Positions 59,982 to 64,000 of a DNA stretch of 64,000 nucleotides are shown one piece after another (the first letter of the stretch is position 1; each line of letters starts with the position of its first letter). This DNA is from an uncultured Anaeroplasmataceae bacterium (GTDB taxonomy: Bacteria > Bacillota_I > Bacilli_A > Acholeplasmatales > Anaeroplasmataceae): contig CAJTTN010000008.1 of the NCBI GenBank assembly GCA_910579215.1, forward strand, positions 20,591 to 84,590. Direction: 5' to 3'. Both the position numbers and the translations under genes were made by a program. Under the pieces are notes generated by a model. The model saw only the letters and a program-made list of their open reading frames with translations. It did not search any database and was not told the origin of the DNA.

Positions 59982-62900
59982 TTATACTGCAAAAGTTATT
60001 TCTATAGAATCGATATAGGTATTTCCTGTTGCCTCTAAAACAATAGTAGTAGCTTGTTCACAATAGATTGTGCTTGTCCCACTTGTAGCACCAGTTCCAT
60101 TAATACTGTAATTTGAATCATAGAAATTAATTTTTACACTTGCTCCTGCTGCAACAGTAAATTCTATCTTTGTACCTTGGTTAACTTGAGCCCATTGCTG
60201 TCCTCTAGGTGCAAACTTACCTGCTGTTGCATCTATATAGAAGATGCCTTCAAAGCCTGCAACTGTATTAAAGGTATTCACTATCTTATTTGGATATTCT
60301 CCATCTGTTCTAAAGCTATAGGTTACATCTTCTGATACAGGATAGGTAATCCCTATCTGTGCAATATAGTTTCCACTATTCCCAGTTATAGCAATCGTAC
60401 AATCACTATCTACTACAAATTTTTTAGGTGCTGTACATACTTCTAAGTTTTCGTCAGTTGATTTTCCTATAGTGAAATTACCATACGTTTTATATGGAAC
60501 AACATAGATAATAGCACCAGCCTTTACATCAAAGGTTATGGTTCCCGTAAATGCAGAATTATCTCCATTTCTTGTTATATTTGCGGCATCATAATTAACT
60601 CTAGAGTTTGTATAACCGTTATCCTTTGTAAAATCAAGAGTAGTATCTACAGTAATTGCAGGATCTGCATCTGCTCCCTCATAGGTAACCGTGTAGGTTT
60701 TAGATAATTCTCCTACAGTAATTGTAATCTCATACACACCTGCAGTATCCTTATCTACGGCATGTGAAACAGTGTACTCATCACTAGTTAAGGTTAGGAC
60801 TGAAGAATCAGAATAGGTTGCATTTACAATAAGCTCACCTACACTAAACTCTTCTCCTACCATAAACTCAGTCTTAGGATTTGATAAACTAATAGATTCC
60901 AATACAGGTGCTTGTGGAGCTTCTTGATCTAAGCGCAAAATAATCTGTGCTAAATATAATTCCCCTGTAGATTCAATAACTACATCCTGTGCCTCGGCAA
61001 AATATTTTGTAAATGTATCTGCAACTGTAGCCACTCCATTTATAGTGTAAGGATGATAATTAGGATATGTCGTAATGGTTACTGAGGTCTTAGCTTCCAC
61101 ATGGAACGTTACTAAGGCACCCTTCTTTAAATTTACACAACCAGAATTTGCATTATAAGCTATATTTCCATTTGTAGCATCTAAGGTCATCTCGCCAAAG
61201 CTTTGCGTAGATCCACTAAGAGATAATGTTGTATCTACATTATAGTTTGTTCCTGTTAAAGATTCCTTTGATGGGTTAAAGTTATAATAAATATTTGTAT
61301 CTACTACTGGCTGGGTAGAAGCTGGATCCCATGCATTCGTATAGGATACCTTTCCATTCGTTGTACCAAAAATTACAGAATAATCTGCATATAATTGTGC
61401 AGCTATAGCATCAGTTAAAACCGTAACACCAGCAATAGAGGCTGTAATACTACCAGCTCCCGTATTGTTATATTCTGTAAACTTAACTGTAGCATCTGTT
61501 GGTTTACCATTCATGGAAACATAACGTTCATTTTTACTAGAACCAGAGAATGGCTTGGTTGAAATATGACCATCCAAGGTAGAATTCATTACCATTACTG
61601 CTGCATAAGCACCCCAACAACGACCAATTGCTGTATTTTTATTTGCAACAACATCTGCATCAGCAGTGAACTGACATCCATCAAAAATTGCTCCATAAAC
61701 AACATAGTCATCAGCACCCTTATTGCTTCCCTTAAATGCTGTAATGTAACCACCATCTGTTTTTCCATTGGTAATAGAATGGATTTCACAATTTTTAAAG
61801 TAGGTCGTATTATTTGTACCGAAAATAAAATCAGTAGTACCAGAAATGTAGGTATCCTCTATTAGCTGACGACCAGTAAATAGCTCAATGGTATCCTGAT
61901 AGCCAAGAAGCTTACAATCCTTCATAACAAATTGATCTGCCTGAACCAATAAAGCTAAGGCTCTATGCTCTGCATATCCTGGACCTAAATCTTTGTCAAA
62001 CACACTAAGACTATTCCAATAATTAGAAATTGTAACACCTGTAATCAACATATTTGTTGCTTTTTCACGAACATTAAAGGTTGAACAAGAATCTGTCGTT
62101 TGAACATAACCTGATTCATCTGGGATTCCATATAAAGAATTCCATTCTATAATCGTTTCTTCCTTACCAGCACCACGAAGTTCAATATTTGGTAAGGTTA
62201 CTTCTAGTTTTTCTCTATATGTACCTGCTGAAAGAAGGATTAACTTTTTCTTCGCATTATAATTTGTTCCTAAATTCTCTAAATAATTTAATGCCTGTTG
62301 AATTGTAACAAAGGTATTAAATCCGTCTACTACTGCCCCTATAGTTCCAGTATAATCACCATCAACCTTTATTTGAACGGCATCATTGTTCATAGAAGGT
62401 TCAGTAGAAACAACATGTACCTTAAAGGATTCTGTTACAGTATTTTCATTAGAGGTAACAGAAACATAAATTACTTTTTCACCCTCAACTGTACTATCAA
62501 AGCCACTTGTATTGATAACAAAAGCTGTTTCTGGTAATAAGAATTCCTTTGTTTTACCATTAAAGGCTGTCAAAGCTTTAACAGATAAATAAGAAGGATT
62601 AAACTCTTCATTTAATTTATAGATTCTCTTGACTGTTTGATTAAAATAAACTCCATTGTTCTGTGAGGTATTTCCAATTTTTTCTGTTGCATTAAAGCCT
62701 AACTCAATACCCTCAAGCTCATATACTGTAACCTTTATAATTTGTGGCTCGTACATCTTATATTGAACTAAGATATCATATTCTCCAGCTACATTTGAAA
62801 AAGCTGAAGCATCAATTGTTATATTTGTATCTGTAAGAGGAAGAGGTTCTGTTCTTCCATTTCCATAAACACGATTTAATTGAATTGCTGAAGCATCATA

Positions 62901-64000
62901 TTCTTGTCCAGCAATATATTCGACTGTTCCAGGAGCAACAATTTCAAAGCCACTTTCAGCAGCCTCCTCTAAAGCACAAACCATTTCTGCTTTAAATATA
63001 TCACTTGTTCCTGATGGACGTGTAATCATATATTGACCTTTTACAACATCTAATTCTAAGCGAACTATTGGAGATGAGGCAATTGTACCTTCATATTGAA
63101 TTGTTTCTGTAGTTCCATCAGGCTTTGTCAAAATAATAGTTTGATATTGAGCACTACTTGATCCATTTTGAATCCAAATATAAAGCTTACCTTCACCTGG
63201 AGCCTCAATGATTAATTTATCACTTGTAGCTCCTAATTTTATTGATTTTATAAATGTGAACTTCTCTCCTGTGATTGGATCATACCAATCTCTTGTTCTT
63301 GAACGAACCTCCGTATTGGCTCCAATTGTATATTTATTTACAATGAGATCTGTAGGAGATTTTCCTACTGTTAAATCAGAGGTGGATAGGGTATAAATTA
63401 CCTCCTCAAAGCCCTCTTTAATTTCCCATTTCGCATATAAAGTAACATTCTCCGTCAACTCTTTACCAGCCTCAGCTGCAATAGTTAGATCCTTATCTAA
63501 ATACCAGCCTTTAAAATTGCAACCTATAGATGTTGGGGTTGGAAGTTCCTCAGGTAAGGCTGTTACTGTTATATCCTCTAAGCATTCTCCATAATTATTC
63601 ATATAGAAGGATACCGTATAAAGTCTACTCCACTTTGCATATAAGGTTAAAGACTCGTTTACTGTATTTTCTCCAAATTTCCATTCGGTTACACAATTAG
63701 GCTCTTTGAACCAACCAGCAAAAACAAATCCTTCTCTCGTTGGATCCTCTGGTTTTGCCACTAAGGATCCTTCCTTTACCGTTTTAGATTCAACTGCTGT
63801 TCCTTCTTGGCTATCAAATTCAACTGTATAAGTGGCTGCTGGTTTAGCTTCCCATTTGGCAAATAAAGTTAAATCCTTATCTACTACATCTGTATCAAAG
63901 TTCCATGCATTTGTACATCCAGCTTCCTTATACCAGCCCTTAAATATATATCCCTCTCTTGTTGGGTCTTCTGGCTTTGCTACCTTTTTCCCTTTCTCTA
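59982..64000 (-). CDS. Secreted multidomain pectinesterase with InlB-type repeats (5' part missing)
   Basis: The frame is open from 59982 to the window edge, so at least 1,339 residues are seen and the N-terminus with signal is absent. In order: three Listeria-Bacteroides (InlB B) repeats at about 64000-63430 (GYIFKGWYKEAG..., GFVFAGWFKEPN..., CNFKGWYLDKDL, each ending in AKW); a beta region and bacterial Ig-like domain (63400-62400); a pectinesterase beta-helix (62400-61380) with GYQDTIELF, GTTDFIFGTNN and IGRCWGAYAA holding the Gln, two Asp and Arg/Trp of the active site; further carbohydrate-binding-like and Ig-like modules to the C-terminus. No LPxTG anchor is seen. It would remove methyl esters from pectin outside the cell. 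Confidence 0.9.
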   Translation of the reverse strand, partial: EKGKKVAKPEDPTREGYIFKGWYKEAGCTNAWNFDTDVVDKDLTLFAKWEAKPAATYTVEFDSQEGTAVESKTVKEGSLVAKPEDPTREGFVFAGWFKEPNCVTEWKFGENTVNESLTLYAKWSRLYTVSFYMNNYGECLEDITVTALPEELPTPTSIGCNFKGWYLDKDLTIAAEAGKELTENVTLYAKWEIKEGFEEVIYTLSTSDLTVGKSPTDLIVNKYTIGANTEVRSRTRDWYDPITGEKFTFIKSIKLGATSDKLIIEAPGEGKLYIWIQNGSSSAQYQTIILTKPDGTTETIQYEGTIASSPIVRLELDVVKGQYMITRPSGTSDIFKAEMVCALEEAAESGFEIVAPGTVEYIAGQEYDASAIQLNRVYGNGRTEPLPLTDTNITIDASAFSNVAGEYDILVQYKMYEPQIIKVTVYELEGIELGFNATEKIGNTSQNNGVYFNQTVKRIYKLNEEFNPSYLSVKALTAFNGKTKEFLLPETAFVINTSGFDSTVEGEKVIYVSVTSNENTVTESFKVHVVSTEPSMNNDAVQIKVDGDYTGTIGAVVDGFNTFVTIQQALNYLENLGTNYNAKKKLILLSAGTYREKLEVTLPNIELRGAGKEETIIEWNSLYGIPDESGYVQTTDSCSTFNVREKATNMLITGVTISNYWNSLSVFDKDLGPGYAEHRALALLVQADQFVMKDCKLLGYQDTIELFTGRQLIEDTYISGTTDFIFGTNNTTYFKNCEIHSITNGKTDGGYITAFKGSNKGADDYVVYGAIFDGCQFTADADVVANKNTAIGRCWGAYAAVMVMNSTLDGHISTKPFSGSSKNERYVSMNGKPTDATVKFTEYNNTGAGSITASIAGVTVLTDAIAAQLYADYSVIFGTTNGKVSYTNAWDPASTQPVVDTNIYYNFNPSKESLTGTNYNVDTTLSLSGSTQSFGEMTLDATNGNIAYNANSGCVNLKKGALVTFHVEAKTSVTITTYPNYHPYTINGVATVADTFTKYFAEAQDVVIESTGELYLAQIILRLDQEAPQAPVLESISLSNPKTEFMVGEEFSVGELIVNATYSDSSVLTLTSDEYTVSHAVDKDTAGVYEITITVGELSKTYTVTYEGADADPAITVDTTLDFTKDNGYTNSRVNYDAANITRNGDNSAFTGTITFDVKAGAIIYVVPYKTYGNFTIGKSTDENLEVCTAPKKFVVDSDCTIAITGNSGNYIAQIGITYPVSEDVTYSFRTDGEYPNKIVNTFNTVAGFEGIFYIDATAGKFAPRGQQWAQVNQGTKIEFTVAAGASVKINFYDSNYSINGTGATSGTSTIYCEQATTIVLEATGNTYIDSIEITFAV

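Overview
Base composition, codon use, cell-envelope genes and tRNAs with encoded CCA ends suggest a low-GC, Gram-positive-type (Bacillota) anaerobe, possibly near Erysipelotrichales or the walled relatives of Mollicutes. TGG encodes Trp in the long genes, so TGA reassignment is not supported. Species cannot be named from this sequence. Most genes are on the minus strand.

Region 1-4.87 kb holds decayed mobile cassettes next to a tRNA-Leu attachment site. Two modules have the same layout: a terminal repeat of about 100 bp, minus-strand cargo, then the 3' end of a plus-strand large serine recombinase. The first carries DUF3021 plus LytTR genes; the second carries an ABC-2 exporter with a TipAS-like MerR regulator and a broken recombinase.

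Region 4,868-19,818 is a 14.9-kb integrated element bounded by 14-bp direct repeats. The right copy is the 3' end of tRNA-Leu(CAG), next to a tyrosine recombinase. Inside are an HUH-type replication initiator, an SSB-like protein with an acidic tail, a Zot-like assembly-ATPase candidate lacking a normal P-loop, a 47-aa single-TM coat-protein candidate missing from long-ORF calls, several single-TM or lipoprotein-like surface proteins, a DNA methyltransferase, a ribbon-helix-helix protein and a control region with a repressor, palindromes and a large hairpin. The best reading is an unusually large filamentous-phage (inovirus)-like prophage or a related integrative plasmid. This is the leading candidate for an undescribed system.

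Region 19.8-27.8 kb is chromosomal: a NUDIX-acetyltransferase fusion, a GH13 glucosidase, an Fe-alcohol dehydrogenase, GNAT/ArsR/NUDIX genes, and a nucleotidyltransferase with a galacturonokinase-like GHMP kinase.

Region 27.8-38.5 kb is a polymorphic-toxin island. A tail-fibre-like protein, a glycosyltransferase, an LLH-type holin and a 1795-aa Rhs protein with a HINT pretoxin domain are followed by candidate immunity genes and an orphan Rhs tip carrying a GIY-YIG nuclease toxin. The orphan is linked to the main gene by an exact-looking 720-bp repeat. A decayed IS1182-like element and tRNA-Leu(GAG) close the island.

Region 40.5-64 kb is mostly housekeeping: PcrA/UvrD helicase, an ABC-F protein, GlnRS, YbaK, RimI-TsaB-TsaE, two CobW GTPases (one with His/Cys-rich repeats, one fused to a YcgQ-like domain), a membrane TIR protein, an FtsX/LolD-type ABC system, a CwlD-like amidase, two PII-like proteins with a DUF1538 membrane protein, an esterase, a 5'-3' exonuclease, and a large secreted pectinesterase with InlB-type repeats that runs off the window.
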